Part shown: in pieces, positions 17,570-26,033 of the stretch
Layout: every line of letters starts with the position of its first letter
Numbering within the stretch: position 1 is the first letter of the stretch
Source: Cellulomonas edaphi
GTDB taxonomy: Bacteria > Actinomycetota > Actinomycetes > Actinomycetales > Cellulomonadaceae
NCBI RefSeq assembly: GCF_030362815.1
Contig: NZ_JAUCGR010000001.1
Location: 1,189,471-1,253,470 of the forward strand
Reading direction: 5' to 3'
Length of the DNA stretch: 64,000 nucleotides
Notes under the pieces: generated by a model
What the model was told of the DNA's origin: nothing
Databases searched by the model: none
Seen by the model: only the letters and a program-made list of their open reading frames with translations
Program-made: the position numbers and the translations under genes

Positions 17570-18520
17570 TCAGTTGGCGTGCAGGGCGCTGTTGAGCTCG
17601 ACGCCGACGCCGGTGCGGGCCACGGCCTCGACGCCTCCGGTGAGCGAGTTGCGCCGGAACAGCACGCCGTCGGCTCCCGCGAGCTCGCGCGCCTTCGCGA
17701 CCCTGCCGTCGTCGTCGCCCGCGAACCCGACCAGCGTCACCTTGGTGCCCGCCGTCACGTAGAGCCCGGCCTCGACCACGCAGTCGTCTCCGAGCGGGAT
17801 GCCCAGGCCGGCGTTGGCGCCCAGGAGCGAGCGACGCCCCACCGAGACGACCAGGCGGCCACCGCCCGAGAGGGTGCCCATGATCGAGGCGCCGCCACCG
17901 ATGTCCGAGCCGTCGCCGACCACGACGCCCGCCGAGATGCGGCCCTCGACCATCGACGTGCCGAGCGTGCCGGCGTTGTAGTTGACGAACCCCTCGTGCA
18001 TCACGGTGGTGCCCGGTGCGAGGTGCGCGCCGAGGCGCACGCGGTCGGCGTCGGCGATCCGCACCCCCGTGGGCAGCACGTAGTCGACCATGCGGGGGAA
18101 CTTGTCGACGCCCAGCACGGTGGGGGCGACGCCGTGCGCCGTGCGCAGGCGCAGGCGGGTGGCCTCGAAGCCCTCGACCGCGCACGGACCGCGGTCGGTC
18201 CACACGACGTTGGGCAGGACGGCGAACAGGCCGTCGAGATTCTGCCCGTGCGGTTGGACCAGGCGGTGCGAGAGCAGGTGCAGCCGCAGATAGGCGTCCG
18301 CGGTGTCCGCCGGGGCGGCGTCGAGGTCCACGACGGTGCGAACGACGACCACGCGGACCCTGCGCGCGTCGTCGGTCCGCTCGGCGGCCGCGAGCTCGGC
18401 GGGGACGACGGCGTCGTCGTCCGGGGTGCCGAGCGCGGGAGCGGGGTACCAGGTATCCAGGGTGACGCCGTCGAGGGTGACCGTGGACAGGCCGAACCCC
18501 CAGGCGGGACGTGAGGTCAT
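17570..18520 (-). CDS. dapD: 2,3,4,5-tetrahydropyridine-2,6-dicarboxylate N-succinyltransferase
   Basis: A 316-residue trimeric acyltransferase with a left-handed beta-helix. It has hexapeptide repeats over about residues 165-260, including [34 protein letters not shown], and [13 protein letters not shown]. It belongs to the actinobacterial DapD type (Rv1201c-like), which is longer than the E. coli enzyme. It succinylates tetrahydrodipicolinate in the succinylase DAP pathway. ATG 18520 ([11 protein letters not shown]) sits 7 nt from a TAGGGT -10, so the mRNA should be leaderless. It is divergent from dapE. Confidence 0.95.
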   Translation of the reverse strand: MTSRPAWGFGLSTVTLDGVTLDTWYPAPALGTPDDDAVVPAELAAAERTDDARRVRVVVVRTVVDLDAAPADTADAYLRLHLLSHRLVQPHGQNLDGLFAVLPNVVWTDRGPCAVEGFEATRLRLRTAHGVAPTVLGVDKFPRMVDYVLPTGVRIADADRVRLGAHLAPGTTVMHEGFVNYNAGTLGTSMVEGRISAGVVVGDGSDIGGGASIMGTLSGGGRLVVSVGRRSLLGANAGLGIPLGDDCVVEAGLYVTAGTKVTLVGFAGDDDGRVAKARELAGADGVLFRRNSLTGGVEAVARTGVGVELNSALHAN

Positions 18521-18527
18521 GGGCGCA

Positions 18528-18533
18528 ACCCTA
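18528..18533 (-). promoter_or_regulatory. leaderless-type -10 element of dapD
   Basis: TAGGGT on the minus strand ends 7 nt before ATG 18520. Confidence 0.6.
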
Positions 18534-18671
18534 GGCGACGGCCCGCCCTCACCACGATCCTCGGCCGGGTACCGGATACCCGTCGCCGCCCGCCGCTCCC
18601 GCGGCCGGGCCCCCCTGATCCGCAACGACCGCCAGCGGCCCGCCCGTCGGCCGCCGGCCCGATGGCCGGTC

Positions 18672-18824
18672 GAACCGGTGGTTGTCCACGGTTCACCAGC
18701 CGGAAGCGTGGACAACCACCGGTTCGGGGGCCGGACGCGTGGACAACCACCGGTTCGGCAGCCGGCCGGCCAGGAGGTGGCCGCGAGCCTCAAGTTGGGG
18801 GCGACCTGACGGGTCGATGCGGCC
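18672..18824. repeat. repeat block A: inverted copy plus two 31-bp units
   Basis: A 19-bp perfect inverted repeat (18672-18690 with 18707-18725) leads into direct copies of GTGGACAACCACCGGTTC starting at 18708 and 18739, a 31-bp period. A shared tail follows (GCGAGCCTCAAGTTG..., then GGGTCGATGCGGCC). Each unit contains the palindrome GTGG-N4-CCAC. The whole block recurs as block B. Confidence 0.85.
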
Positions 18825-18940
18825 ACACCTTGGGGTTGACGCCAGAGGACCAGCTGGTGTGCGCTGATCGGCCGGTACGCGGACGATCGGGCGACGGTGC
18901 CGACCGGCCTCGCCACGTCGACCACCCCCGCCACGGGGTC

Positions 18941-19137
18941 GAGCCGGTGGTTGTCCACGGTTCAACGGCTGCAAGCGCGGAAAACGACCGGTTCAGCGGC
19001 CGGAAGCGCGGACGACCACCGGTTCGGCAGCCGGACGCGTGGATAACCACCGGTTCGGCAGCCGGCCGGCCGGAGGTGGCCGCGAGCCTCAAGTTGCGGG
19101 CGGTCCGACGGGTCGATGCGGCCGCAACATGAGGCTC
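18941..19137. repeat. repeat block B: inverted copy plus three diverged 31-bp units and tail hairpin
   Basis: Same order as block A, but with three direct units (starts near 18977, 19008 and 19039, period 31) and a 1-bp deletion in the tail. The offset between blocks is 269 bp at the head and 299 bp at the tail, as expected for one additional unit minus one base. The tail also forms a 16-bp stem with one mismatch (19084-19099 with 19122-19137). Confidence 0.85.
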
Positions 19138-19188
19138 GGCGCACGCGGACCGGCTGGCCCCGCGGCCGGGCAGGAGGGGGGTGGGCGC

Positions 19189-19194
19189 TAGGGT
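19189..19194 (+). promoter_or_regulatory. leaderless-type -10 element of dapE
   Basis: TAGGGT ends 7 nt before GTG 19202. This favours that start over an in-frame codon at 19181. Confidence 0.6.
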
Positions 19195-19201
19195 CGCCCG
19201 T

Positions 19202-20275
19202 GTGACTCGACTGGACCTCACCGGCGACCTCGTGGAGCTCACGCGCGCGCTGTGCGACCTCCCTTCGGTGAGCGGCGACGAGCGCGCGATCGCCGATGCC
19301 ATCGAGCAGGCGCTGCGCGCGTACCCCCATCTGGAGGTGCTGCGCGACGGCGACGCCGTGGTCGCGCGCACGTCGCTCGGCCTGCCGTCACGGGTGGTCA
19401 TCGCGGGCCACATCGACACCGTCCCGATCGCGGGCAACCTCCCGACGAGGCTGGTCGACGGCGAGCTGTGGGGCCGCGGCGCGGTGGACATGAAGGCCGG
19501 CGTCGCGGTGCAGCTGGCGCTCGCGGCGGTGCTCGACGCCCCGACGCGGGACGTGACGTGGGTGTTCTACGACCACGAGGAGGTCGCGGCCGACCTCAAC
19601 GGCCTGGGGCGCCTGGTCCGGACCCACCCCGAGTGGCTGGCGTGCGACTTCGCGGTGCTGGGCGAGCCGACCGCGGGCGGGCTCGAGGGCGGCTGCAACG
19701 GCACGCTGCGCGCCGAGGTCCGGCTCACCGGCGTGGCGGCGCACTCGGCGCGCGCGTGGATGGGCGTCAACGCGATCCACTCCGCGGGGGAGGTGCTGCG
19801 GCGCCTGGAGGCCTACGAGCCGCGCACCGTGCACGTCGACGGGCTCGACTACCGGGAGAGCCTCAACGCGGTGCTCGTCTCGGGCGGCACGGCGGCGAAC
19901 GTCATCCCCGACGCCTGCGTCGTGACGGTGAACTACCGGTTCGCGCCGTCCTCGAGCCCCGAGCAGGCGGCCGACCACGTGCGCGCGCTCTTCGACGGGT
20001 ACGACGTGGTCGTCACGGACTCCGCCCCCGGCGCACGCCCCGGCCTCGACGCGCCCGCCGCGCAGGAGTTCGCCGCGGCGGTGTTGGGCATCACGGGCGG
20101 CGCGCCCGCACCGAAGTTCGGCTGGACGGACGTCGCCCGGTTCTCCGCGCTCGGCATCCCCGCGGTCAACTTCGGTCCCGGCGACCCGCTGCTGGCCCAC
20201 AAGGTGGACGAGCGGTGTCCGGTGGACCAGATCCACATGGCGTTCCGGGCACAGCTGGCGTGGCTCACGGCCTGA
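19202..20275 (+). CDS. dapE: succinyl-diaminopimelate desuccinylase
   Basis: A 357-residue M20 metallopeptidase of the actinobacterial DapE type. It has metal-binding segments AGHIDTVPIAGNLP and GRGAVDMKAGVAV, the catalytic Glu pair in YDHEEVAADLNGL, and the C-terminal metal histidine in LLAHKVDERCPV. It hydrolyses N-succinyl-L,L-DAP. Context with dapC and dapD supports DapE over other M20 peptidases. GTG 19202 gives MTRLDLTGDLVELT, the usual N-terminus. Confidence 0.95.
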   Translation: MTRLDLTGDLVELTRALCDLPSVSGDERAIADAIEQALRAYPHLEVLRDGDAVVARTSLGLPSRVVIAGHIDTVPIAGNLPTRLVDGELWGRGAVDMKAGVAVQLALAAVLDAPTRDVTWVFYDHEEVAADLNGLGRLVRTHPEWLACDFAVLGEPTAGGLEGGCNGTLRAEVRLTGVAAHSARAWMGVNAIHSAGEVLRRLEAYEPRTVHVDGLDYRESLNAVLVSGGTAANVIPDACVVTVNYRFAPSSSPEQAADHVRALFDGYDVVVTDSAPGARPGLDAPAAQEFAAAVLGITGGAPAPKFGWTDVARFSALGIPAVNFGPGDPLLAHKVDERCPVDQIHMAFRAQLAWLTA

Positions 20276-20299
20276 GCGCCCTGAACCCTGCGACGGCCC

Positions 20300-20305
20300 T
20301 AGAGT
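20300..20305 (+). promoter_or_regulatory. leaderless-type -10 element
   Basis: TAGAGT ends 7 nt before ATG 20313. Confidence 0.6.
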
Positions 20306-20312
20306 CGGTGGC

Positions 20313-21134
20313 ATGAGCGACGACGGTCAGCCGGCCCCCGGGCACGGCTATCGCAAGGGTCCGGTGCTGCTGCGCGGCGGGCAGATACCGGCCACCACCT
20401 CGGACCAGCGTCTGCTCAGCGGCGCCGGTGACACGACGTGGCTGAGCGGCGACCCGTGGCGGGTCATGCGCATCCAGAGCGAGTTCGTGGAGGGCTTCGG
20501 TGCCCTGGCGGACGTGGGCCCCGCGGTCAGCGTGTTCGGCTCCGCCCGGACCAAGCCCGACCACCCTGACTACGCGCACGGCGTGGCGGTCGGGGCCGGG
20601 CTCGTCCGCGCCGGCTACGCGGTCATCACCGGCGGCGGCCCGGGCATCATGGAGGCGGCCAACAAGGGGGCCAAGGAGGGGGGCGGGGTCTCCGTCGGCC
20701 TCGGCATCGAGCTTCCCTTCGAGCAGGGCATGAACGACTACGTCGACCTCGGCGTCAACTTCCGGTACTTCTTCGCCCGCAAGACGATGTTCGTCAAGTA
20801 CTCGCAGGGCTTCGTCGTCCTGCCCGGTGGTTTCGGCACCTTCGACGAGCTCTTCGAGGCGCTCACCCTCGTCCAGACGCACAAGGTCATGGAGTTCCCC
20901 ATCGTGCTCATCGGGCGCGACTACTGGCAAGGCCTCCTGGACTGGGTCAGCGGGCCCGTCATGGAGCGCGGCCTGATCGGGCCGGCCGACCACGACCTCA
21001 TCCAGCTCGTCGACTCGGCCGACGAGGCCGTCGAGATCGTCCTCGCTCGCGGGGCCGAGCTGCGCGCCGCCGAGGCGGAGGCGGTGGCAGACACGGCGGC
21101 CGCGCAGCAGGCGGCGCAGGACGCCTCGTCGTGA
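20313..21134 (+). CDS. LOG-family (TIGR00730) Rossmann-fold protein
   Basis: A 273-residue protein with the LOG-family motifs GGGPGIMEAANKGAKEGGG and PGGFGTFDELFEALTL. Members hydrolyse the N-glycosidic bond of nucleoside 5'-monophosphates (cytokinin-activating phosphoribohydrolase or PpnN-like nucleosidase). It is longer than plant-type LOG and resembles mycobacterial Rv1205 in position, after dapE. The C-terminus is an Ala/Glu-rich helix. The substrate is uncertain. Its stop overlaps the FolP2-like gene by 4 nt. Confidence 0.9.
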   Translation: MSDDGQPAPGHGYRKGPVLLRGGQIPATTSDQRLLSGAGDTTWLSGDPWRVMRIQSEFVEGFGALADVGPAVSVFGSARTKPDHPDYAHGVAVGAGLVRAGYAVITGGGPGIMEAANKGAKEGGGVSVGLGIELPFEQGMNDYVDLGVNFRYFFARKTMFVKYSQGFVVLPGGFGTFDELFEALTLVQTHKVMEFPIVLIGRDYWQGLLDWVSGPVMERGLIGPADHDLIQLVDSADEAVEIVLARGAELRAAEAEAVADTAAAQQAAQDASS

Positions 21135-22045
21135 TCCCGGGCGTCCCAGCGCCCGGCGCCCCCCTGCGGCTGCGTGACCGCACCTTCGACGCCGGCCGCC
21201 TCGTGGTCATGGCCGTCGTCAACCGCACGCCCGACTCGTTCTACGCGCCGGCGCGGTACGGCGACGACGCCGCGGCCGACGAGGCCGTCGCGCGCGCCGC
21301 CGGCGAGGGCGCCGACATCGTCGACCTCGGTGGCGTGCGCGCAGGGCGCGGGCCCGTGGTGAGCGTCGAGGAGGAGATCGCGCGCGTGGTGCCGTTGGTG
21401 GCGCGCGTGCGGGCCCGGCACCCCGACCTGCTCGTGAGCGTCGACACCTGGCGGTCTCCGGTGGCGCGGGCGGCCGGCGAGGCGGGAGCCGACCTCGTCA
21501 ACGACACGTGGGCCGGCCACGACCCGGAGCTGGTCGAGGTGGCCGCCGAGCTCGGCATGGGCGTCGTCTGCTCGCACACCGGTGGGGTGCGCCCGCGCAC
21601 CGACCCGTTCCGGGTGCAGTATCCCACCGACGCGGTCGACCCGCTCGACGGCGTGGTGGAGGACGTCGTCTCGACGGTCTCGGCCGGTGCCGCCCGGGCC
21701 GTGTCGCTCGGCATCGACCCCGCGAGCGTCCTCGTCGACCCCACCCACGACTTCGGCAAGAACACGTGGCACTCGCTCCACCTCGTGCGTCGCACGCAGG
21801 CCCTGGTCGCACTCGGGCACCCGGTGCTCATGGCGCTGTCGCGCAAGGACTTCGTGGGCGAGACGCTCGACCTGGCGGCCGACGACCGCCTCGAGGGGAC
21901 GCTCGCCGCGACGTCGGTGGCCGCGTGGCTCGGCGCGCGCGTGTTCCGGGTGCACGACGTCCGCTCCACCCGTCGCACGCTCGACATGGTGGCCTCGATC
22001 CGCGGCGAGCGCGCCCCCGCCCGCGCGGTGCGAGGGCTCGTGTGA
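21131..22045 (+). CDS. folP2: dihydropteroate synthase paralogue (FolP2-like)
   Basis: A 304-residue TIM-barrel protein of the pterin-binding family. It has NRTPDSFYAPARYGDD in place of the canonical NVTPDSFSDGG loop, SVDTWRSPVARAAGEAGAD and LVNDTWAGHDPE, SHTGGVRPRTDPF, HDFGKNT, and a C-terminal FRVHDVRSTRRTLDM. These variants are those of the mycobacterial FolP2/Rv1207 group, which is reported not to replace true DHPS, so a folate role should not be assumed. GTG 21131 overlaps the LOG gene, and the stop overlaps the next gene. Confidence 0.85.
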   Translation: MIPGVPAPGAPLRLRDRTFDAGRLVVMAVVNRTPDSFYAPARYGDDAAADEAVARAAGEGADIVDLGGVRAGRGPVVSVEEEIARVVPLVARVRARHPDLLVSVDTWRSPVARAAGEAGADLVNDTWAGHDPELVEVAAELGMGVVCSHTGGVRPRTDPFRVQYPTDAVDPLDGVVEDVVSTVSAGAARAVSLGIDPASVLVDPTHDFGKNTWHSLHLVRRTQALVALGHPVLMALSRKDFVGETLDLAADDRLEGTLAATSVAAWLGARVFRVHDVRSTRRTLDMVASIRGERAPARAVRGLV

Positions 22046-23313
22046 GCGAGCAGCCGACGACGACGGAGCCCGAGCAGCACGCCCGCGAGGGCCAGGTGCG
22101 CGCGCTGCCCGCGTGGCACCCGCGCGCGTGGCCCTGGTGGGTCCGGGCGCTCTCGGTCTACGCCGCGGCACGCGTGCTCAGCGCCGTGGTCCTGGTGCTC
22201 ACCGCACAGCACCAGGAGGCGAGCTACTGGGCTGAGGCGAAGCCCTCGTACCTCGAGTTCACCGGACGCTTCTGGGACGCGGACTGGTACCGCCAGGTGG
22301 CGGAGGATGGCTACCCGGCCCAGCTGCCCCGCGGCGACGACGGCCAGGTCGTGCAGAACGCCTGGGCCTTCTACCCGCTGTTCCCGATGGTCGTCCGCGC
22401 CCTGATGTCGCTCACGGGTGCGCCGTTCCACCAGGTCGCACCGCTGCTGGCCGTGGTGCTCGGCGGCGTCGCGATGGTGGTGATCCACCGGCTGATCACG
22501 GTCGGCGCTCCGCGGGCGGTCGCGGCCCGGCCCGGCCTGCCCCTCGCGACGGTGGCCCTGGTCAGCGCGTTCCCCACCGCGGTGGTGCTGCAGATCGGCT
22601 ACACCGAGTCGCTCGCGCTGCTGCTGGTCGCGCTCGCGCTGCTCATGCTGGTGCAGCGGCGCTACCTCGAGACGGCGGCGGTCGTCGTCGCGCTCGGTTT
22701 CACGCGCGCCGTGGCCCTGCCGATGGCCGTGGTGATCGTCGTGCACGCGCTGGTGCGGTGGCGGCGCAGCAGGGCCGGGAGCGACACCCTGACCCGGCGT
22801 GACGTCGGCGCCCTCGGGGGGCTGACCGTGGCGGCCGCCGTCTCCGGGGTCGCGTGGCCGCTCATCTGCGGCTGGGTGACGGGCGAGCCCGACGCCTACC
22901 TCCAGACTCAGGCCACCTGGCGCGGCGTGGCCGACGTGACGCCCTTCAGCTCGTGGGGGTACGTCAGCCGCTTCTGGTTCGGCAACCTGGCGCCCTGGGT
23001 GCTGCTGGCCTCGTTCGCGCTCGTGGTCGCCGTGCTCGTGGTGCCGGCGGCGTGGCGGCTGGGCCCCGAGCTGCACGCGTGGCCCGCCGCCTACCTGCTC
23101 TACATCGCCGGTGCCGTCGAGCCGAGCAGCAGCCTCGCGCGCTTCCTGCTGCTCGCGTTCCCGCTCGGGGCGGTCACCGCGGGCGTGGTGACGCGACCGG
23201 CAAGGGCGCGGCGGCTGTGGCTCGCGCTCGTGCTCCTGGCGATGCTGTACCTGCAGGCGGTGTGGGTGTGGGACATGTGGCGGCTGGCTGGGCCGACCGG
23301 GTGGCCGCCGTGA
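22042..23313 (+). CDS. GT-C type (PIG-V-like) mannosyltransferase, membrane
   Basis: A 423-residue polytopic protein with about nine to ten helices. A first extracytoplasmic loop carries 'GRFWDADWYRQVAEDGY', the D-x-D-W-Y arrangement of PIG-V/GT-C mannosyltransferases that use polyprenyl-phosphate mannose. It likely adds mannose to an outer lipid or glycan; the acceptor is unknown. GTG 22042 overlaps the folP2 stop (GTGA), so it is the last gene of a three-gene operon with LOG and folP2. The manC and pmm genes elsewhere in the window would supply GDP-mannose. Confidence 0.82.
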   Translation: MSEQPTTTEPEQHAREGQVRALPAWHPRAWPWWVRALSVYAAARVLSAVVLVLTAQHQEASYWAEAKPSYLEFTGRFWDADWYRQVAEDGYPAQLPRGDDGQVVQNAWAFYPLFPMVVRALMSLTGAPFHQVAPLLAVVLGGVAMVVIHRLITVGAPRAVAARPGLPLATVALVSAFPTAVVLQIGYTESLALLLVALALLMLVQRRYLETAAVVVALGFTRAVALPMAVVIVVHALVRWRRSRAGSDTLTRRDVGALGGLTVAAAVSGVAWPLICGWVTGEPDAYLQTQATWRGVADVTPFSSWGYVSRFWFGNLAPWVLLASFALVVAVLVVPAAWRLGPELHAWPAAYLLYIAGAVEPSSSLARFLLLAFPLGAVTAGVVTRPARARRLWLALVLLAMLYLQAVWVWDMWRLAGPTGWPP

Positions 23314-23353
23314 CCGGTGACCCGTGCGGAAGTCGTGTGTCCGCCTCGTGAAC

Positions 23354-23359
23354 TAGGAT
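23354..23359 (+). promoter_or_regulatory. -10 element upstream of DUF3117 gene
   Basis: TAGGAT predicts a leader of about 90 nt before ATG 23458, unlike the leaderless genes around it. Confidence 0.45.
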
Positions 23360-23457
23360 GGTCGACGGACAACCGGCAGCTGGGCCGCAGGTGGCGCGCG
23401 TGAGAACGCGGCCAGGACGGCCCGGTCGGGAAGCACGAGGCGAAGGAGAGGCCCCGC

Positions 23458-23625
23458 ATGGCCGCGATGAAGCCGAGGACCGGTGACGGACCGCTCGAGG
23501 TGACCAAGGAGGGCCGTGGCATCGTGATGCGCGTCCCGCTCGAGGGCGGTGGACGTCTGGTGGTCGAGCTCAACGCGACCGAGGCCGCCGAGCTGGGTGA
23601 GGCGCTCACCTCCGTCGTCTCCTGA
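23458..23625 (+). CDS. DUF3117 small protein
   Basis: A 55-residue protein, MAAMKPRTGDGPLEVTKEGR..., ending LNATEAAELGEALTSVVS. It is nearly invariant across Actinomycetota (Rv1211-like), with no known function. AAGGAGA precedes the ATG at good spacing. It has no membrane segment or cysteine, and the pattern suggests a small beta-hairpin plus helix. Its long leader and strong SD suggest high or regulated expression. The aminopeptidase gene starts 8 nt downstream. Confidence 0.9.
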   Translation: MAAMKPRTGDGPLEVTKEGRGIVMRVPLEGGGRLVVELNATEAAELGEALTSVVS

Positions 23626-23633
23626 CGAGTCGG

Positions 23634-25268
23634 ATGGCACGCACGGACGGCGGGACCGGATCCGGGCGGACGAGCGTCGCCCGCTGGAGCATCGGCAGGA
23701 CACCTCCGGAGGTCACCCTCGTCGGCGGCCAGCTCGGTGACGGCGCCCTCGCGGACGGCACGACGCTGGCCGACGGCAGCATCGACGCCGTCGCCATCCC
23801 CCTGCTGACCGGCGTCGAGGGGGACGTCGGCGCGCAACCCGGCGAGGGTGCTGCCGCCGCGGCGGCCCTCTACGGGATCGACCTGGCGGAGATCGCCGAC
23901 CGCACCCAGCTGACCGGCGCGGCAGGCGAGTCCTACGTGCTGCAGCTGCCCAGGGCGGTCGGCTCTGCCGTCGCGCTCCCGTGGACCGGTCTGCCGCTCC
24001 GGATCATCCTGATCGGGCTCGGTGCGCACTCCGGCACGGACCTGCGTCGAGCCGGGGCGGCCCTGGCTCGCGCCAGCGCCGGGCTCGGGCGCGTGCTGAC
24101 CACCGCCGGCGTCCAGCCCGGCTGGTCGGCGTCGCAGGTCGCCGAGGCGGCCCGCGCGTTCGTCGAGGGCTACCTGCTCGCGGCGTACGCGCCACCCACC
24201 GCTGCCGCCGCCAAGCCCGAGCAGCCCGCCGAGCTGGTCCTGCTGGGCCGCGACGGCACGCGCGTCAGCGCCGCGGTCGACGCCGCCCGCACCGCCGCCC
24301 GCGCCACGTGGCTCGTGCGCGACCTGGCCATCACGCCCTCGAGCACCAAGACCCCCGCCTGGTTCGCGGACCAGGCCAAGCGCCTGGCCTCGCGCGGCGG
24401 TCTCGAGGCACGGGTGCTGGGGCCTCGCGAGCTGGCCGCCCAGGGTTTCGGTGGCATCCTCGCGGTCGGCTCCGCGTCCACGTCCCCGCCCAGGCTCGTC
24501 GCCGTCACCTACACCCCGGCCGGTGCGACCGCCGGCAAGCACGTCGCGCTCGTCGGCAAGGGCATCACCTACGACACGGGCGGCCTGAGCATCAAGCCGC
24601 GCGAGGCGATGGTGCCCATGAAGTCCGACATGACGGGTGCGGCGGTTGCGCTCGCGGCGGTGCTCGGAGCCGCCGAGGCGGGCGTCCTGCACCGGGTGAC
24701 CGCGGTGCTGCCGCTGGCCGAGAACCACGTCGGGGCCGCCTCGTACCGACCCGGCGACGTGCTGCGCGTGTACGGCGGGACGACCGTCGAGATCGCCAAC
24801 ACCGACGCCGAGGGCCGCATCGTGCTCGCCGACGCCCTCGCCTGGGCCGACGCGGAGCTGGACCCGGACGTGCTGATCGACGTCGCCACCCTGACCGGCG
24901 CCGCCACGCTGGGCCTGGGCAGGCAGCATGCCGCCCTGTACGGCACCGACGAGCGCCTGGTGGCGGCCCTCGCCTCGGCGGGCGACGCCTCGGGCGAGCT
25001 CGCCTGGCGCATGCCGCTGGTGGAGGAGTACGAGGACGCGGTGCACTCCGACGTCGCCGACCTGCGGCACGTGCCGAGCGACCGGCACATCGGCGGCGGG
25101 TCCATCACCGCGGCGCTGTTCCTCCGGCACTTCGTGGGCGACCGCGCGTGGGCGCACCTCGACATCGCCGGTCCGGCCCGCTCGTCCTCCGCCAAGCACG
25201 AGGTCAACGAGGGGCCCACCGGGTTCGGTGCGCGCCTGCTCCTGCGGTACCTCGCCGACCTGCACTGA
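23634..25268 (+). CDS. pepA: leucyl aminopeptidase (M17)
   Basis: A 544-residue cytosolic metallo-aminopeptidase. The N-terminal macro-like domain covers about residues 1-210. The catalytic domain contains KGITYDTGGLSIKP near 309, the signature NTDAEGRIVLADAL near 388, and GGGSITAALFLRHFV. These supply the two-zinc ligands and catalytic Lys/Arg. It is slightly longer than the typical 480-510 residues because of its N-terminus. It starts 8 nt after the DUF3117 gene and is convergent with the O-methyltransferase gene. Confidence 0.95.
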   Translation: MARTDGGTGSGRTSVARWSIGRTPPEVTLVGGQLGDGALADGTTLADGSIDAVAIPLLTGVEGDVGAQPGEGAAAAAALYGIDLAEIADRTQLTGAAGESYVLQLPRAVGSAVALPWTGLPLRIILIGLGAHSGTDLRRAGAALARASAGLGRVLTTAGVQPGWSASQVAEAARAFVEGYLLAAYAPPTAAAAKPEQPAELVLLGRDGTRVSAAVDAARTAARATWLVRDLAITPSSTKTPAWFADQAKRLASRGGLEARVLGPRELAAQGFGGILAVGSASTSPPRLVAVTYTPAGATAGKHVALVGKGITYDTGGLSIKPREAMVPMKSDMTGAAVALAAVLGAAEAGVLHRVTAVLPLAENHVGAASYRPGDVLRVYGGTTVEIANTDAEGRIVLADALAWADAELDPDVLIDVATLTGAATLGLGRQHAALYGTDERLVAALASAGDASGELAWRMPLVEEYEDAVHSDVADLRHVPSDRHIGGGSITAALFLRHFVGDRAWAHLDIAGPARSSSAKHEVNEGPTGFGARLLLRYLADLH

Positions 25269-25313
25269 CGCCGGGTCGCTGGGCGGGCCCGTCCCACTCG
25301 CCGGTGAGTCGGC

Positions 25314-25946
25314 TCAGCGTCTGACGGCGACCAGCAGCCCGTCGCCCGTCGGCAGCAGCGCGGGCAGCAGACGGTCGTCGGTGCGGACCGTGCGCCCCAG
25401 CTCCCGGATCGCCGTCGTGGTCTCGTCGCGCCGCGCGGGGTCGGCCACCCGGTCGTGCCAGAGCGCACCCGCCACGGCCAGCACGCCGCCCGGGCGCAGC
25501 AGCCGGACGGCCTGCTCCACGTAGGCCGACGCGTTCTCCTTGTCGGCGTCGACGAGCACCAGGTCGTAGGCGCCGTCGGTCAGGCGCGGCAGCACGTCGA
25601 GCGCCCGGCCCGAGATGGTCCGCGTACGGGCGGCGCGCACGCCCGCGTCGGCAAACGCCTCCTTGGCCGCGCGCTGGTGCTCGACCTCGAGGTCGATGGT
25701 GGTCAGGACGCCGTCCTCCGGCATGCCGCGGAGCAGGTAGACCGACGAGACGCCGGCGCCGGTCCCGATCTCGACGACGGCCCTGGCCCCCGCCGCAGCG
25801 GCGAGCACCGCCAGCGCGGCCCCCGTGCCCGGGGGGACGGGGGTGCAGCCCAGCTGGCCCGCGCGCTCGCGCGCGCCGAGCAGGACCTCGTCCTCAGGGA
25901 CGAACTCCTCGCAGTAGACCCAGCTGCTGGCCTTGTCGGTGGAGAT
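25314..25946 (-). CDS. O-methyltransferase, SAM-dependent, with apparent AUC start
   Basis: A 210-residue class I methyltransferase of the O-methyltransferase family 3 (Rv1220c-like). Motif I is [16 protein letters not shown], followed by [11 protein letters not shown] and the acidic [16 protein letters not shown]. Homologous N-termini start just before [14 protein letters not shown], but here that codon is ATC (25946-25944). GGGAGG sits 5 nt upstream. The nearest in-frame ATG/GTG/TTG upstream is GTG 26063, which lies inside the sigE promoter. Either AUC is used or the start codon has mutated. It is divergent from sigE, as in Mycobacterium. Confidence 0.8.
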   Translation of the reverse strand: MSTDKASSWVYCEEFVPEDEVLLGARERAGQLGCTPVPPGTGAALAVLAAAAGARAVVEIGTGAGVSSVYLLRGMPEDGVLTTIDLEVEHQRAAKEAFADAGVRAARTRTISGRALDVLPRLTDGAYDLVLVDADKENASAYVEQAVRLLRPGGVLAVAGALWHDRVADPARRDETTTAIRELGRTVRTDDRLLPALLPTGDGLLVAVRR

Positions 25947-25951
25947 GGCGG

Positions 25952-25957
25952 CCTCCC
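25952..25957 (-). promoter_or_regulatory. Shine-Dalgarno pointing to an AUC start
   Basis: GGGAGG on the minus strand lies 5 nt before ATC 25946. No ATG, GTG or TTG occurs in frame at a workable distance. Confidence 0.5.
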
Positions 25958-26033
25958 GTGCCGATGAGGGACATGAACCCGCGGTCGCAGGCGGGCCCAG
26001 CGTAGTCCCGGCGTGGAGCCCGGTAGCGGACGC

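Larger units (their letters stand above)
18521..19201. other. 680-bp divergent spacer between dapD and dapE
   Basis: No credible gene is present. It holds the two outward leaderless-type promoters at its ends and, between them, two diverged copies of a repeat block: 18672-18824 and 18941-19123. Open frames crossing it have no consistent codon phase, because the repeat period of 31 is not a multiple of three. Confidence 0.8.

Noticed and set aside
18672..19137. CRISPR array
   Set aside because: Repeats are contiguous with no unique spacers between them, there are only 2-3 units per block, and no cas genes are present.
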